Shown here: positions 1 to 13,770 of the stretch, piece after piece
How the letters are laid out: the number at the start of each line of letters is the position of its first letter
Position numbering within the stretch: the first letter of the stretch is position 1
Assembly: GCA_029207755.1 (NCBI GenBank)
Contig: JARCOQ010000005.1
Coordinates: forward strand, 51,735,563 to 51,799,562
Source: Chamaea fasciata
Lineage: Eukaryota > Chordata > Aves > Passeriformes > Sylviidae
Length of the DNA stretch: 64,000 nucleotides
Direction: 5' to 3'
The notes under the pieces: model-generated
What the model was told of the DNA's origin: nothing
Databases searched by the model: none
What the model saw: the letters and a program-made list of their open reading frames with translations, nothing else
Program-made: the position numbers and the translations under genes

Positions 1-1512
1 GAAAAGGTATCTTCCAGCTAAAAGCAATGTCTTTTTTGAAAGCAGATGGTCTAGAGTCTGAAATAAAATCAGACTTCCCCCGACTGCCTTCATCCCCCAT
101 TACTTGATTAATTCTCCTCAAAGCATTTGGATGTAACTGAACTCCAACCGTTGAATCAGCTACAAAATAAACATGGCTTGTTGTCCTTAGGCTGAGCTGC
201 TGCATCTTGAAATAGTATTCCTGTCAAAGTTTAAGTCTATTCAGTGCAAGAATTATTAATAACTCCTTTTATTAAGATTCTTTTGGTTGAACTGTTTGGG
301 CTCAGCTAAAAATGGTTTTGTTTGGTAAGAAGATATTCTGGAAGAAGCAGTGTTCTATCAGTTGAGGAGAAAAAACAGAGAAAACAAAGAAAAATAAATT
401 ATCATCAGTTTGTGTTTTAATTGCTGCTATTAACAAGCCAGAATTACAGAATGAGACAGGTTTGGGGTTTGGTTGGTTTTTTGGGGGAGTTTTTTTATTT
501 CTACGTCCACACCAAAAATATGCTTTAAATACTTTTCTTGGGTACCTGAATTAGCAGATGGTATCAGCCTAAATGATGCATTTCTTCAAGTCTACCTGGA
601 AATGTGCACACAATCTGTTGCTGCTGGGCAAATATTCATTATTTGCAAGGTGCAGCTATAACCAATGGCACAGCAATTTCTGCAGCACTATTGATCACCA
701 GCAGAGATGACACTTCATGCACCAAGTGCTGCCTTGTTTTCTGTCTGCACCAGAACAATGCCACTCAGCATTATCTAACTGGGCACCTGACTGGTAGCAA
801 GAAAGGCTGGTTAATCATTTTTATTCCAAAGCACATTTTAATAGGAAAGGACACTGCATTAAGTCCTTCCAGTGGAAAACCTTCTTCATGGAAGAACCTT
901 CATCAATATCAAGTTTCACCTTTCACATAACTCACTGCAAATCTGTCTTGTGTACCAGAACAACTTTCACCTTTACTGGTAAGCACCTAAAGCTTCATTC
1001 ACTTCTTCAGGAGAGAAGTAACTCTCAAAACTAGTAGTCGGGACTTGCATAAAGCTCAATTACCTGAGGGGCTGACACTACTCCTGGGATTCAGGAGGTT
1101 CCCAATAATTTATCCGTGGAAAAGCTGTGTGCCATCAACAGAACAGAGAGCAACATCCTACTCACTTAAACACATCCCTGCAGCTGCACAGAAAGCAAGC
1201 AGCAAACCAAAAATTGCCTCTGAAATGTATTCACACTGACTGCAAACCCAACATTTCCAAGAAAGCCTTGATTAAGTCCTGGAGACAAGCCAGACATAAA
1301 ATGAAGCACTTCTACGAAAATTATAGTCACTGATTTGTTTCTATCGGCTGCAAAGTTGTTTGTTTAAAAACGTTTCATTGCCACCACACATTTCAAGTAA
1401 ACAGGTACACAAAGCTTTAGGATTTCATCCTTTCCCCTTCTCTCCCTATTTCCTTCCTACCACCCCCAGTCCTTAAGCTTCTCTCACCAGCTTGCAAATG
1501 GTACCTCCTTCT
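1..1512. other. Intergenic, nothing recognised
   Basis: AT-leaning sequence with short frames up to 108 codons that have no domain, splice context or coding bias I can recognise. Confidence 0.6.
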
Positions 1513-1640
1513 ACCACTGAGGTCACCCCAAAGCCTTCTCTTCTCCAGGCTGACCAATCCCAATTCCCTCAGCTTTTCCTCAGAGCAGAGCTGCTCCATC
1601 CCTCTTATCATCTTGGTGTCCCTGCTCTGGTTCAGCACTG
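1513..1640 (-). mobile_element. CR1 LINE fragment (internal, minus)
   Basis: Matches the same internal block seen in the longer copies at 50067-50200 and 56580-56700 (caaagccttctcttctccag, then the ctgctccatccct region). Both the 3' end and the 5' side are missing or too diverged. Confidence 0.8.
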
Positions 1641-2068
1641 AAAGCAGAGGGAAGTGGTGACTTGAACTGCCTGGCCGCAGCATTTCAGAAGGGGTTGATT
1701 TTCCTGCCTGGTGACTACACACCACATCTGCTACATCAGTTAGTTTATCATGGGGATTTTGTTTGCCTGCTTTTTGGGCAAAAGAATAAAACATTTTCTT
1801 GAGCAAGAAAAACCACTCAGTACAGTCTTCAAAAATGGGTAGTTTTAAGCCAATTCAATTTAATTCATAATTCATCCTCATTGATGATACAAGGAGTCTG
1901 TCTAAGCAAGTGCATGCTAGTGAAAAAGTCAAATGACTACAATGAATCACTTAACACATGTGCAGTGGGGAAAGCATTCCTAGGGTAGTTATTCCTCTTT
2001 TGTTAAAGCTAAGTGAGCACAAACTCCATACTAGCACATACACGCCCTGCCAAGATCTCAGTCACCTT

Positions 2069-2720
2069 TAGAATCACAGAATAGAACCACAGGATCATTA
2101 ATATTGGAAAAGATGCCCAAAATCCCCAAGTACAACCTTTGAACAATCCCTACCTTGTCACCTAAAGCTTTAAGTGCCACATCCAGTTGTTTCTTGGACA
2201 CCTCCAGGGATGGAGACTTCACCACTTCCTTGGGCAGCCCCTTCCAATGCCTGACCACCCTTTCTGTGAAGAAATTCTTCCAGATGTCCAACCTGAACCT
2301 CCCCTGGCACAGCTTGAGACCATTTCCCCTTGTCCTGTCCCTTGTTCCCTGGGAGCAGAGCCCGACCCCCCCCCCCAGCTGTCCCCTCCTGTCAGGGAGT
2401 TGTGCAGAGCCAGAAGGTCCCCCCTGAGCCTCCTTTTCTCCAGGCTGAGCCCCCACAGCTCCCTCAGCCCCTCCTGGTGCTCCAGCCCCTTCCCCAGCTC
2501 CGTTCCCTTCCCTGGACATGCTCCATCCCCTTAATGTCCATCTCACAGTGAGGGGCCCAGAACTGGACACAGGATTAGAGGTGTGGCCTCACCAGTGCCG
2601 AGACAGTCACTGCCCTGGCCCTGCTGCACACCATGGCTGATCCAAGCCAGGTGCCATTGGCCTCTTGCCCGCCTGGGCACAGCTGGCTCAAGTTCAGCCA
2701 CTGTCACCAGCCACTGTCAC
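2069..2720 (-). mobile_element. CR1 LINE, 3' part, minus orientation
   Basis: About 650 bp of classical avian CR1 read from its 3' terminus (tagaatcacagaat at 2069) inward, with the conserved blocks gaagaaattcttcc, ccccttgtcctgtcc and caccagtgc. It is the longest CR1 copy in the window and belongs to a different subfamily from the ggtttgggttgg-type copies. The 170- and 115-residue open frames across it are remnants or shadows of CR1, not host genes. 5'-truncated as usual. Confidence 0.9.
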
Positions 2721-5397
2721 AGGAGAATGCTGTGGGAGACCCATGTGAGACCCAGTTACCACTTAAAGGACTGGGCCTCACTTTCTGCCCAGCCCGTAAT
2801 TTTGGATTCCCCGTTCTTCTCCCACTCCCTCATTTTTCACCAGCACCACCAATCTTGCAGCTCCATGGTGACTGCATCCACAGGCTGATGAAGCTGAAAG
2901 CTGAGTTTTGAGCCAAGCTCAGGGAGCTGATGTGAGTCACAGCACAGCTTCCAGAACACCCAAGTAGATTTGGGCCTGTTGGGAGCATTAGCTGAGCACA
3001 GGCAGAGGAGCTGCTCCTTTTGGCAGCACATCACACACAATTCAGTCAGGGTGAGCTGGCTGTGAAGCCACATTCCCAGGCAAACACTTCTTTTACCTCA
3101 GATCCAACAGCTGCAGCCACAGAGCAAAATCCATGGAGCCAACAGGTTGCAAAGCTCCCTGGCCTAAGGACCGAGTTTTCATTTATCTTTGTACAGCCCC
3201 CAGAACCAAAAGGCACCTCAGCTCAAGTGACATTCTTGATCTAGCTCAGCTTTCAAACTTCAAACTGTTGCAATCCTTTCTCCTAGATTCATGCTGATCA
3301 TGTGACATCAGAGTCCAGCTCTTGCTTCCCTGCAGAAAACAGACATATGTTTTATGAGCTTTTTTCACTCCTAAGCATACCCTGTCCCCAATAACCAAGA
3401 TCTTGGTTCTTTTCCCTCTGAACCCTATCAGGGCTTTCTGCCATCTGCTGTGTCTGTGACAGATGCTTGTATAACTGACAGATCAAGCTAAATATAAGAT
3501 ATCAACACCCCCGTATGCTCCAAACATTCCAAGTTTAGTACTCCTATTCTAAGTCGGACCTAAATATAGCAAGGTAAACCAAAAACATCTTTTATGTTGA
3601 AGTATTCCTAAGATTTATGACACCTCAACACAAGTCCTCCAAAGCTTAGCAGGGAAGGGAGGGGACAACATCTCCTGAGGGTGTTATTTGGAGATTTAAA
3701 GCATCATTGCCAAGGCTGTAGCAAAGCCTTCCCCCACAGGAGGATACTCTGCTCTGAAGCAGCACAGCTTAGCATTTGCCACCATGGCTACAAACCCAGA
3801 GTGCCATAGAAGCTCCCTGACGGACACCAGCACCCAGCAGGCAACACCAGCCCAGCCCAGGAGGGGACTGACACATTTTTTACTCCTCATTTTGCTCAGC
3901 AGAGGAAAACTGCCCTCTTTTCCAGGGACCAACGTGGGTAGAAAAGCTGTCCTCTTCCCCCCACCAAAGCCACAAGGCTCCCATGTCTTAAGGAACACTG
4001 AAATCAAGGAACAGGGACCCTTTTGCAGGCTGAAGAATACCCAGCAGCACAGGAACTGCTGTCTCTGGAGAGCTTTTCACCTTGGAGTAACTCACAGCAC
4101 TTCATGCACTCCAAGTAGCCACCATTTCACCCACCCCAGAAATCCAGGTACCCACAGCTGCTGAGGCAGGCTGTTGGGGGAAAAACACTTTAAATGTGGA
4201 AGTAGAACACACCACTGAGCAAACAGCATCAGAAAGGAAGGAGAGGCACATTTAAATAAGGAAATACACAGTGGTCACAATGAACTTCAGCCAGCTACTC
4301 TGTCTTGAGAGATCTGTTGACCACAAGGAGCCAAAACTGTCTGTTTTTTTGTCTCAAAAACACATTGATAACACAAATATTACACTGTTGCACCACTGCG
4401 GTGCCAAGATGCACTCACAGTGCATCTGATGAACCAGAGATACAAATAACACAACTTCTTCCTTCCGAGTTTCACTCGGGAATCTCCTGGTTGGGCACTG
4501 TTTATGTGACAGTACAAATTGTTTTGTGAATTAAAGTGCAACCTAAACTTTTCGCACTGTTCTTGAAGTCCTGCTTACAGCAAACAAACCTGTCTCTTCT
4601 GACTTTGCATTTCATTTCCACTGAAGACAGCGACTGAGCTTTGGGTGACTTCAGAGCAGAGCCCAAAGAGTTTAGGCTAAAAACCTAAATACTGTGCACC
4701 AGCAATGAGAAAATCCTCTCTCACCTACCAGTTCCTAAAACATAAAGAACTGGCTGAATGAAGCAGGGAGGACATTGTGCCTCTAAACATAAGAGTTCTA
4801 TCTCTTATGACAGGTCCCCCTCCTGCATTTTGATATAAGTTAACAAGCACAAAGTTGTCCATACCCCATTTCTACAAGTACTCTTGTGCTCAAAACAGCC
4901 AAAGCTAGTGACAGCACAAATCCAAAATCCACCCAGGAGAGCAAAAGACAAGACTAGGCACAAGCACACCTACAACACGAGTCAGACTGAGCCTGGTGCC
5001 TCCAGCCAGAGCTGACAGGGAACTATCAGTCTGTATCAGGTGTGCTTCAGGAGCCTGAGGTGATCAGGTAAATTAAGTCCCATTAGTACCCCCAGGATCA
5101 TGACACCAAGAGCAGAAGGGCAGCTGCAAATTGTACATGAAAACACAGTGAATTTTCCACATGGGTGGGCAGAATTCCTGCCTCATGCTCACACATCCCA
5201 ACCTTCAGAGAGCTGAGAGCCATGGAATACAAACCCTGGGCTGAAGCAGTTGGCACAAGCAAGGCACAGCCTCTCTCTCTACCCAGCATGACTGGATAAT
5301 GCACAGCCCTGAAGTCCTCAGCATTCCCCTGTCCCTGGCAGATCCCACAGTGTGACCTTTTTCCTGCTTCATTCCTGGCACAGGAAGGACAGGAAAG
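2721..5397. other. Intergenic, nothing recognised
   Basis: Moderate G+C. The first 100 bp may be a further diverged continuation of the CR1 at 2069-2720. Opposed 126- and 103-codon frames at about 3700-4160 overlap each other and match nothing I know. Confidence 0.6.
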
Positions 5398-6162
5398 GTG
5401 ATTTCTGAGCTCCAGCCTGCGGCTCTCAGAACAATCTGTGATGTCTTGCTCTCTCCCCTGTCCCTTTTTACTCATGTAGCACCTATTCTCAACACAGGAG
5501 TGTGTAAGAGACGGTCCGAAGATCCCTCATCTGCCTCACAACCATCGTCAAGGACAGAGACTGAAACCCCTAAAAGGGACTTGAAAATCTCAACACAGGA
5601 GTTCTGGCCTGGCTGAGGTGGGATGTTGGCCAAGTGCTGCCTGCAGCTGTGTTCGATGGAAAAACCCAGCACCCATATCGGAACATCAGAACCTGAGCAG
5701 AAACAATGGGCAAGTCACGGTGAAGTGACCGCGCCTGCTGACCTGTATTGGTTGACACTGTACCTGCTGACGACCAACTTGTTCTGAGTTCTCTGAATGA
5801 ACACACTGCAATGATTTCCCCCACCTGTTTGGCCAACTGCCTGTCACTTCGGAGAGGACTATAAAAACCCTGGAGACCCCCGCTCACTTTTGAGATCTCC
5901 CCACTGGAGAAGATCGCGTCTATGGGCATCTTCAAAAGCCTCGAGGACTCGACCTTCCATGTTGGTAGCTATAATCCCCTTCCCCTCTTTTCTGTTTTTC
6001 TTACTATTCTCTTTTTCTCTCCCTACTATCGAATTTGTTGGCACTAAATAAAGGTCCATTTGTGATTGAGTAAACTGAGTTTGTCCCCCGCTGTGTCTTT
6101 CGTGCTCTGAGATCCCTAAAACGAACCATCACGAACCCCGCTTGTGTGAGCGGATCGTGACA
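5398..6162 (+). mobile_element. Solo LTR of an endogenous retrovirus
   Basis: Has LTR anatomy in one direction: CpG-containing U3, TATA box TATAAAAA at 5860-5867, AATAAA at 6047-6052, a short U5 and a terminal ...gtgaca at 6162 of the expected TG...CA type. No gag, pol or env frame follows on either side, so it is a solo LTR left by recombination. Many CpGs are intact, suggesting a fairly recent insertion. The 5' edge is not resolved: TG at 5501 or 5503 is one candidate and about 5398 is another, because a 15-bp motif (tctcaacacaggagt) occurs twice, at 5487 and 5588. No clean target-site duplication was found. Family not assigned. Confidence 0.7.
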
Positions 6163-6671
6163 TTAAATAATGGCTGGAATTGAGGGAGTTTGGGCTGGGA
6201 TAATTCTCTTCACAGGAGCTATTATGGGGCTATGTCTGGGATTTTTGCTGGAAACTGTGGATAACACTGGGATGGTTTAGTTCTTGCTGAGCAGAGCTTG
6301 CACAGAGCAAAGGTCTTTGTTTCTCACCAGTCAGGGAGCTGGGAGTGCACCAGGAGTTGGGAGGGGACACAGCTGGGACAGCTGATCCCCACTGACCAAA
6401 GGGACTGCTCATACCACAGTACACATGAGGAGGAGGAGGAGGAAGTGGGGATGTTGGCAGTGATGGTGTTTGTTTTCCCAAGCCACCGTTACAAGTGATG
6501 GAGCCCTGCTTTCCTGCAGGGAGCTGAACCATGGGCAGTGGTGAATGAATTCCATGTTTTGCTTTGCTTGCAGCCCACGAGTTTTCTCACTTTCACCTTC
6601 TGATTCTCTCCCCCATTGCTCCACAGGGCAGTGAGTGGCTGTGTGGGGCTCAGCTGCCAGCTGAGGCCAAA

Positions 6672-6905
6672 CCATGACAAAAGGTCATCTAGACCAACCT
6701 CCTGCTCAGAGCAGCACCACCATCAATGCTATACCAGGTCACCTGCAGCTTCATCCAGCCAAATCCTGGACATTTCAAAGGCTGGAGTTGCCCAACAGCT
6801 CTCCAGATGACTCATTCTACTGCTAAACTAACCACATGGTGACTTTTAGGTTTTTTCTCATGCTCATTCTGAACTTCAGTAATCTCACTGGAGACCTCAC
6901 ATGGG
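6672..6905 (-). mobile_element. Old CR1 LINE remnant, minus orientation
   Basis: Begins with the diverged CR1 3' block (aggtcatctagaccaacctc) and continues through a ccagccaaatcctggacatt segment matching the CR1 'gccttgaacacttccaggg' region with many changes. Its heavy divergence indicates an old insertion. Confidence 0.65.
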
Positions 6906-9884
6906 GATTTCTCTCCAATTTAATGTCTTCCCCCTTTCAGATAACTCCCAGCCTTATCCACTGAACTCCCACACTAACACATGCTGCCTTGCCCTTACAT
7001 TTTCAAAGGTTTATATAGGACATACAGCTGTAAAGTTCCTGTTAAATATGACCTAATTTAGTTCCAAGTTTAGCATTACCAGGACATTATCAGGGGTGGG
7101 AATTTCACGGGCTTGTGACTGTGCAGCCATGTGATTTTATGAAATAGCATTCAAGTGCTACATTTTCAGTAAGGCACTCCAGAGGAGAATATTTACAGGG
7201 GATCACTGTTTTCTGGGGTTTCTAGGGTCCCGAAAGTTACCGAGCACCATTTGGCTGTCTCACACCAACACAAATTTGTGATTCTATTTCAGGCCTGCCT
7301 GCATCCCAGAATGCTCACAGTGCTGTCAGACACCTTGAGCATTATTTCAAAAGCATCACAAGAGAGACCATGAAAAAGGTCAAGAGATCTGAGTCCCAGG
7401 AGTACCAAGTGCAATACCAGCCCTTCCAAATATGAAAGAAGCAAGCTGGGCAAATCCTGCCTCTACATTCTCAATGGAAGACAAAAAATCAAAGGCAGCC
7501 TGCAAACTGTGAGGCTCTAACTGCCTTTTGTCACACTGTGCAGCTCCCTTTGAAGCCAGCAGGACCACAGGAGAAAACACCTCTGAGACGTTGCAGTGGT
7601 TCTTGAAGCATTGTTTTGCTTTAGAGCGAAAAAACCCGAAAAAACCTGGAACCATAAAATCCATGATGGATTGTGCATTCTGACAGAAGAACAAAATGAA
7701 TGGGCAAAGCAAAAGGATGCAGGAGATGCAGTGCAGGCAATGCTCAGCACAGCACTTAACAGCGCTTTGAAAATTACTCTTGAAATATAATTTGGACATA
7801 ATAAATGGAATTGTATCAGAGAGCATCAACACCTTGGAGGTGATAAGAGCTCCTTCATTACATCTGTGTAAATACCTGGATTTCGAAGGAGGGAAGCAAT
7901 AGAAATCAGAATGGAAAGGAGCAGCCTAGAAAACCCAAAGAGTAATGACAAAAGTGGATTCTTCATTGACCAGGACATCAATGCTAAAGGAGAGCCATGC
8001 TCTTCAGAACAATCTGGCATAATCAGGCAATGAAAAACTGGATGAACCCTGTCACCTGACATGGTCAAGCTGCCTAAATCCTCTTCAGGGTTTCTCTGTG
8101 TGGGGAAATGAGAGAGTGGGCAGAGAGCCCCACTTTGTCAGGGAGCTACAGAAACAGCTTTACAGCCACATCACAAATGAAGTGCCCAGAAGTCAGTGAA
8201 GTAATTTAAGCTAAAGCTTCTCTGCAGACATAAGGTCCATGTCTACACCGTGCCTTAAATAGCACAGAGTATGGATTCTCCAGCTGGCCCCATGCAGAGA
8301 ACTGCACAGAGAGAGAGAGACCATGCCTGAAATTATTGCACTGATTTCTGGGATCATCTTTATTGCAAATGTAGAAGGAACCTTGAATTCCATTCAAGTG
8401 TGACAAAAAGTACTTCAAGGGCTCTGTTCATGAAGAAATTATTTCTGCCCTAATTTTACTCTCTCTTTTGCTTTCAGAGGTCTGCCCAGTCTCTCCCAGA
8501 CAAAATGTTACATCAAGTCGAGGTAAAAAAGCCAAGGGGAGTGATAGACACCTGCCATGCACTTGGGAAGAACCAAGGAGAAGAGTGAGGAATTAACTGT
8601 CACTACAAGGAAAAGTCACAGGAAAAAGAAAATGTAGGATGTCACATTTTCCATTGATTAAACCCTTTCTGAAGATGTTTGAATGGCAACACGGATTGCT
8701 GAGGATTTTTGCCTCTCATATAAAACTCAGAAAAAGATCCATGCTCAAAGGACTGGATTTGTATCTTTCAGATGTATTAATCAAGAGTTACTCTGAGATA
8801 AGATTAAAATGCTCTCTAGAATGGGCAAGAAGTTCATTGAGCAGCAAATTTCTTTAGGCCTAATCACTATGCTGATGGGATTCCCATTACTAGAAACTTA
8901 TGGTTACAATCCATGTAAGCCCTGAAAAAGATCAAAATATTAATCATTTTGTCTGGCCGAAAATTATCCATCAAAGCCTTGTTCAGCCAAAATATGGGAT
9001 AAAAATTGTGTTATCTTTTCTATAAAACACTGATGTTCAGAGAGCCTCTGAAGACTCTGGGATTTCTGTTGACCCCCCAGTGAGTTCTGTTCTCTCTACG
9101 TGACAAGTTCTGCTCTCTCCCCCACAGCAAGCAGAGAAAGATGTAGCTGAACTTGAGCTGTGGCAGGTGGTACCCTTTGGAAAAACTGAGCCTGTGCTGC
9201 AGCAGCTCTACACAACCCCCCTTTTTGGCAGCAAAAGAGTCAGTTTCACACGTAATGATTTACTAAATCAGGGAGCTCACTAGAATGAAGTCTGCTAAAT
9301 GTGTGAGCAGTTTTTTCAGTTCCCTTTTGCCCCCCAAAAACAAGAAAGTATTTGTCCATAGAAGACCTTTTTGTTGTTGTTGTTTGGGGATTTTTTTTTC
9401 TTCTTTTTGGACAGCCAAATATTTTTATCTGCCACCAAGAGAACTCTTGGATGTATTGCTGAAAAATTACAGAAAAAAGAGAAATCTTCTACTTCAAATC
9501 ATGTTTCTGCATATTTGAAAATCTTTTCAGCTTTTCTTTTTTTTTTTTTTCTAGCTGAGAGATTTTTATATTGTTGCAAGTAATTAAACTGAGGAAAGTG
9601 AAAGTTCCTCTCTCTTCTCCTTCAGCTGGTGGTTTGTGAAAACATCACTAGTTCCAGAATATTCTTTAGGCCAAAGTTTCATGTCTCTTCCATCTGACAA
9701 GCAGGGAAATGTGCTTTGTTCTGTGACACACCAGCTTTGTGTGACTCCAGACCTCCTTATTTTCCCTGATTCTTACCCCAAAACTTCTGCAGCTGGACAA
9801 AATCCAACACCCCTCCTTTTACTCCTCAGGAAATCAGACTTCGGGTCAGAAAGTTCCCTAAACCAGAAGAATCTAAGCATCTTT

Positions 9885-9945
9885 TTTCTTTCTTTCTTTC
9901 TTTTTTTTTTTTTTTTTTCCTTTCTTTCCCCTGATTCTGCAGAAA
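9885..9945. repeat. (TTTC)n / poly(T) tract
   Basis: Three to four tttc units, then about 18 T, then more tttc-like sequence: a pure pyrimidine tract of about 60 bp on the plus strand. Confidence 0.85.
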
Positions 9946-11341
9946 CTGTTAGTGCAAGATGAGGACCCCCAGCCTATGACTTTGTCCATGTTTTTTTCAT
10001 AGACAATGATTGACCAGAATGGGGATATGAGTGATTTGTAGCAGTGCATTTCAGCCCAGTGTCTGTCCTTTGTGCCTGGATTGTTACAGTGGCAGCATCT
10101 GTTTCACACTGCCATCAAATCACAGTGATGTTTCCACTCTCTCCTCAGGCTATGATGAATGTAATTTTCCAATGTTTGCCTGAATCCCACACAGCACTAA
10201 TCAGCAATTATCAAAAGCAGCAAACACAAATAATTAAGATATTTCCACAGCATGCAGGCACAGTCTTCTCTGGGATCTGTGCCTCACACTGCCATGGCTA
10301 GAAATGTCTGTAACCACCCATGAGAAGCCCCGAGGGGAAAGGCAGCTTCATCTCCATGTCTTGACCCCAACTCATGCCAAACAGTGTGGATGAGGCATCC
10401 AAGTGATTTTCTTTTTTCAGAGGAAATAAGGGGCTTAAAAGTGACACCCTCTGTTCCATGATTATCCTTGTAAACATGGGGAAGCCCAACCAGGGGATGT
10501 AACAGCATCAAGTACCTTCAGCATCTGACATGATTATAGCTGCTATGGCAGATCAGCCAGTGCCCTTCATCCCCTCACTTCCAATTTCTCCCAAATACAG
10601 CTCAAACCCAAGAGATTTCAATCTCCCTTGTATTGACAGCTTGTTTCTCAGTCACATCTCCCTGTTTGCCCCTGTCTGGGCTCCTTAGCCAGCCTCCATT
10701 TCTGTAAGGCACTGCAGCCAGGGGCTCCTACCAAGCTTTGACGTGGATGATTTATTTTTGCTAATGTGTAAAATTTCCTCCCGCTACAATTAGAGGGATA
10801 CTAAATAAGCACGCTTATATATTCAAGTGTACTTATCTCAAATTCCCAGGAATAATCAGTGGATCTGTATGAGCATGCTGAATGGGTGGGAATGCTTGCT
10901 GAAAAGCCTACACGCCCAGCTCCCCTCTCCTCTCTACAGCTTATTTTTGCTGCTGAAATCACCATTCCAATTTGGAGCTGCTGTAAAGTGGAAGAGCTTA
11001 GAGGAAATCAGTGGACCTACAGCAGTTCCCATGACCCAAGATCTTTTAATCATACCCCGTTACAAACCCAGCAGGTTTGATTTGATCACTGGTCTACCAA
11101 AACTCCAGACCTGAGAACCTCTCTTCCCAGAATGTGCATCTTATTTAAATCTCTGCTTTGATCTCTATGTGTGTAAATCTGCACAGAACTGACTCCATTC
11201 AAGTGAACTGAATCAGCAGCAGCTCAAACAGGTGTGCTCCATGTGAATTATTCCTTAAGGAGCAGAAAACATGAAAGATTTTGCCTCCATGTTCTGCATT
11301 TTGGTTCTTGCCTTGATCAAGCCCTTTTAACCATAGAAAGA

Positions 11342-11366
11342 AAGAGAGAGAGAGAGAGAGAGAGAG
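11342..11366. repeat. (AG)n microsatellite
   Basis: About 12 perfect AG units following an A-rich run. Confidence 0.95.
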
Positions 11367-11729
11367 TCTTGTGTATTTGTATATAGATATCAAGGGTATT
11401 TCTCATTTCTATAACTACCTGTTTAACTTTTGAAACAAATGCTGACCATTACATTTTAGGTTTTAAAGCAAATTCTACGTACCAGAAACCAGGCTGCACA
11501 GGAGAATATATCTATAAGGTGATTTAGATGACCATACATTTAAATTCTCCAGGGTTTCTGTGCCTTCTGCAGCATCCAGTGCTAGAGGACAGCCAACAGG
11601 GCTGCCAGCCTGGGACAAACTCTAAGCTCCTTATCTGGCATGGATCTGCAGGGATGGGCCTCCAAGTGCCTCTGGATTCACAGTTCCTCGTGATCACACT
11701 GCCCCACTTGTGATCACACATCCCACAGA

Positions 11730-12160
11730 GATGATCAAAGGACTGGGAACATCTACCATATGCTCCAGGAGAGGCTGGGAGAGCTGGGACTGTTCCTGGA
11801 GAAGGGAAGACTCAGGAGGGCTCCTCCAATGTGGATAAATCTCTGATGGCGCAGGGTGCAAAGAAGACAGAGCCAGACTCTTGTCGGCAGTACCCAGTGA
11901 CAGGCCAAGAGTCAACGGGCACAAACTGAACAGCAAAGAATTTCACAGAAACATAAGAAAAACACTGGTTTTGAGTGCGAAGGTGATTGAACAGTGGAAC
12001 ACAATTCTCAGAGAGGTTGTGACATCTCCATCTTTGGAGCTATTCAAAACCTGACTGCACATGGTCCTTTGCAACCGACTCCAGGAGACCCTACTTGGGG
12101 CACAGAGGTTGGACTAGAAAATCACCAGATTTCCTACACACTCAGCATTTCTGTGACTGT
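11730..12160 (+). mobile_element. CR1 LINE, 3' part, plus orientation
   Basis: Shows the CR1 order gatgatcaaaggactgg, aggctgggagagctgggac, then cagagaggttgtgacatctc and ggttggactagaaaatc, ending near gcatttctgtgactgtg. A diverged copy of the type whose 3' end is 'ttggactagatgatctc'. 5'-truncated. Confidence 0.85.
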
Positions 12161-12755
12161 GCAACTGCTGAGCAAGAAAACGACAATTTTCAGTATCTGG
12201 TCCAACAAAAATGAAAGCATCACCTGACAACTGCAATTACTTGTTAAAGAGTGCAAAGATGAAGTATTTACAGGTACCATCCATTCTGAAATTGGGAACA
12301 CAAGGAATGATGAGGGAAAGGGTGGGGAGGGAGGCAAGGGGACAGGAGGGCAAGGACCAGGATGCCCTGCACTTTAACTACTCTTTAAACTGTAACATTT
12401 CTTCACCCTCCTAAGACGACAGAAGTGACTCCATGAGCCACAGACTAAGATGTCCATGTGGTCAGAGCTGCAGGACAAGTACCACATTCCTTGGAGAGCT
12501 GTGGAGAAGGGGAGAACTGGGAGAGGTCTCCAACTTACCCCCCATTGTGATTCTGTTCCAAAGACCAAAGTTCAGGCAACCACACAGACCCCAAAGAACT
12601 TCCATGTGCCCTGGAGTCCAGGACACCAAGAATTCCCTCTGCCTCGACACCCAAGGACATTGCAGAGTTGGGTACTGATGAAGGCAGTGTTGGTACTCAG
12701 ATTTTCTCAGAGCAAATTGTCATGTGTGTTGGACAATGAATTTGTAGATGTGGCT

Positions 12756-12774
12756 TTTTTTTTTTTTTTTTTTT
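12756..12774. repeat. Poly(T) tract
   Basis: Nineteen or so T bases in unique sequence; no adjacent retroelement recognised. Confidence 0.9.
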
Positions 12775-13770
12775 AATGCAGCTATTTATCCTGAAGAACG
12801 GGAAGGCTCAAACAATTACTTGGAAGGCTGGAACTTGCTTACAGTATCAATGGATTATAATGTCCCCTCACCATATTTATGAGCAGAGAGACATTCACCA
12901 AACCCATTTCCTAGCAGACCCATAAACTTGCTGCTTCTACTGAGCTTCACATCATGTGACTCAACAGAAATCATAAAAGAAAGAGTGCAGCAAAGGGTGA
13001 ATCAGTCTTCTATGCATGCAATAAAAAATATTGCCTGGAAAAGTTTAAACAAATGGAAATAGCAACACCTTTTTATGTTTCAGTTTCCCCATCAGTGACA
13101 ATCTCATCTTCCACAGAGATGTTGCTCACACAGGTTGTAAATAAAATGAGTCAGAGAGCTTTTCTCCCATTTATCCACAAAACACCTGCCTCGCTCCAGA
13201 TGTTACTGAATGGAAATAATCAGAGAGGGCTTTGTTTTAAACACTAATCACCAAGATTATATTTTAAAAAATAAAAATGCTTGGCTTTAGTCATGTTTTT
13301 GGTGTAGTCACATTCTGGGATCAAGGGCTCCATTTTACTTGGTGCTTCACACCAGCAGTTCCTGTATTGAGTGGGGACAAAGCACAGGAATTTTATCTGG
13401 ACTAACCACAGAACATCATTCAAGCAACAGCATCTACTGCCTTCCCACATGTCATTGTTAATGTAATTCCTGCTCAGTAACATATTAAGAGGTGCTGAAC
13501 TCCACAGGAATTTAGGGCACTTGGAAAGATCCGCTTGGAAATGCACGGGGACTCACAGACAAATGCCCTCAATTGCTCCCTGCTGCCATAAGCGGCTTTT
13601 GTACTACAATTTCATGGCTGTTTCGTGCTCATTCACTTCACACTGGTAATCTCACAGGGCCACTGGCTTCTCCAGAACCCATCCCATTTAAACCAGCTGA
13701 GCATCTAAGTGGTCCTTAGTCTCCTTTCCTGCTACAAAGACCTTCTTCATTCCCTCCCGTGGCATCATCC

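Larger units (their letters stand above)
6906..11729. other. Intergenic
   Basis: No gene recognised. Holds low-complexity T-rich tracts (9536-9551, 9885-9945) and the (AG)n at 11342. The 150-codon minus-strand frame at 7832-7380 lacks any recognisable domain. Confidence 0.6.
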
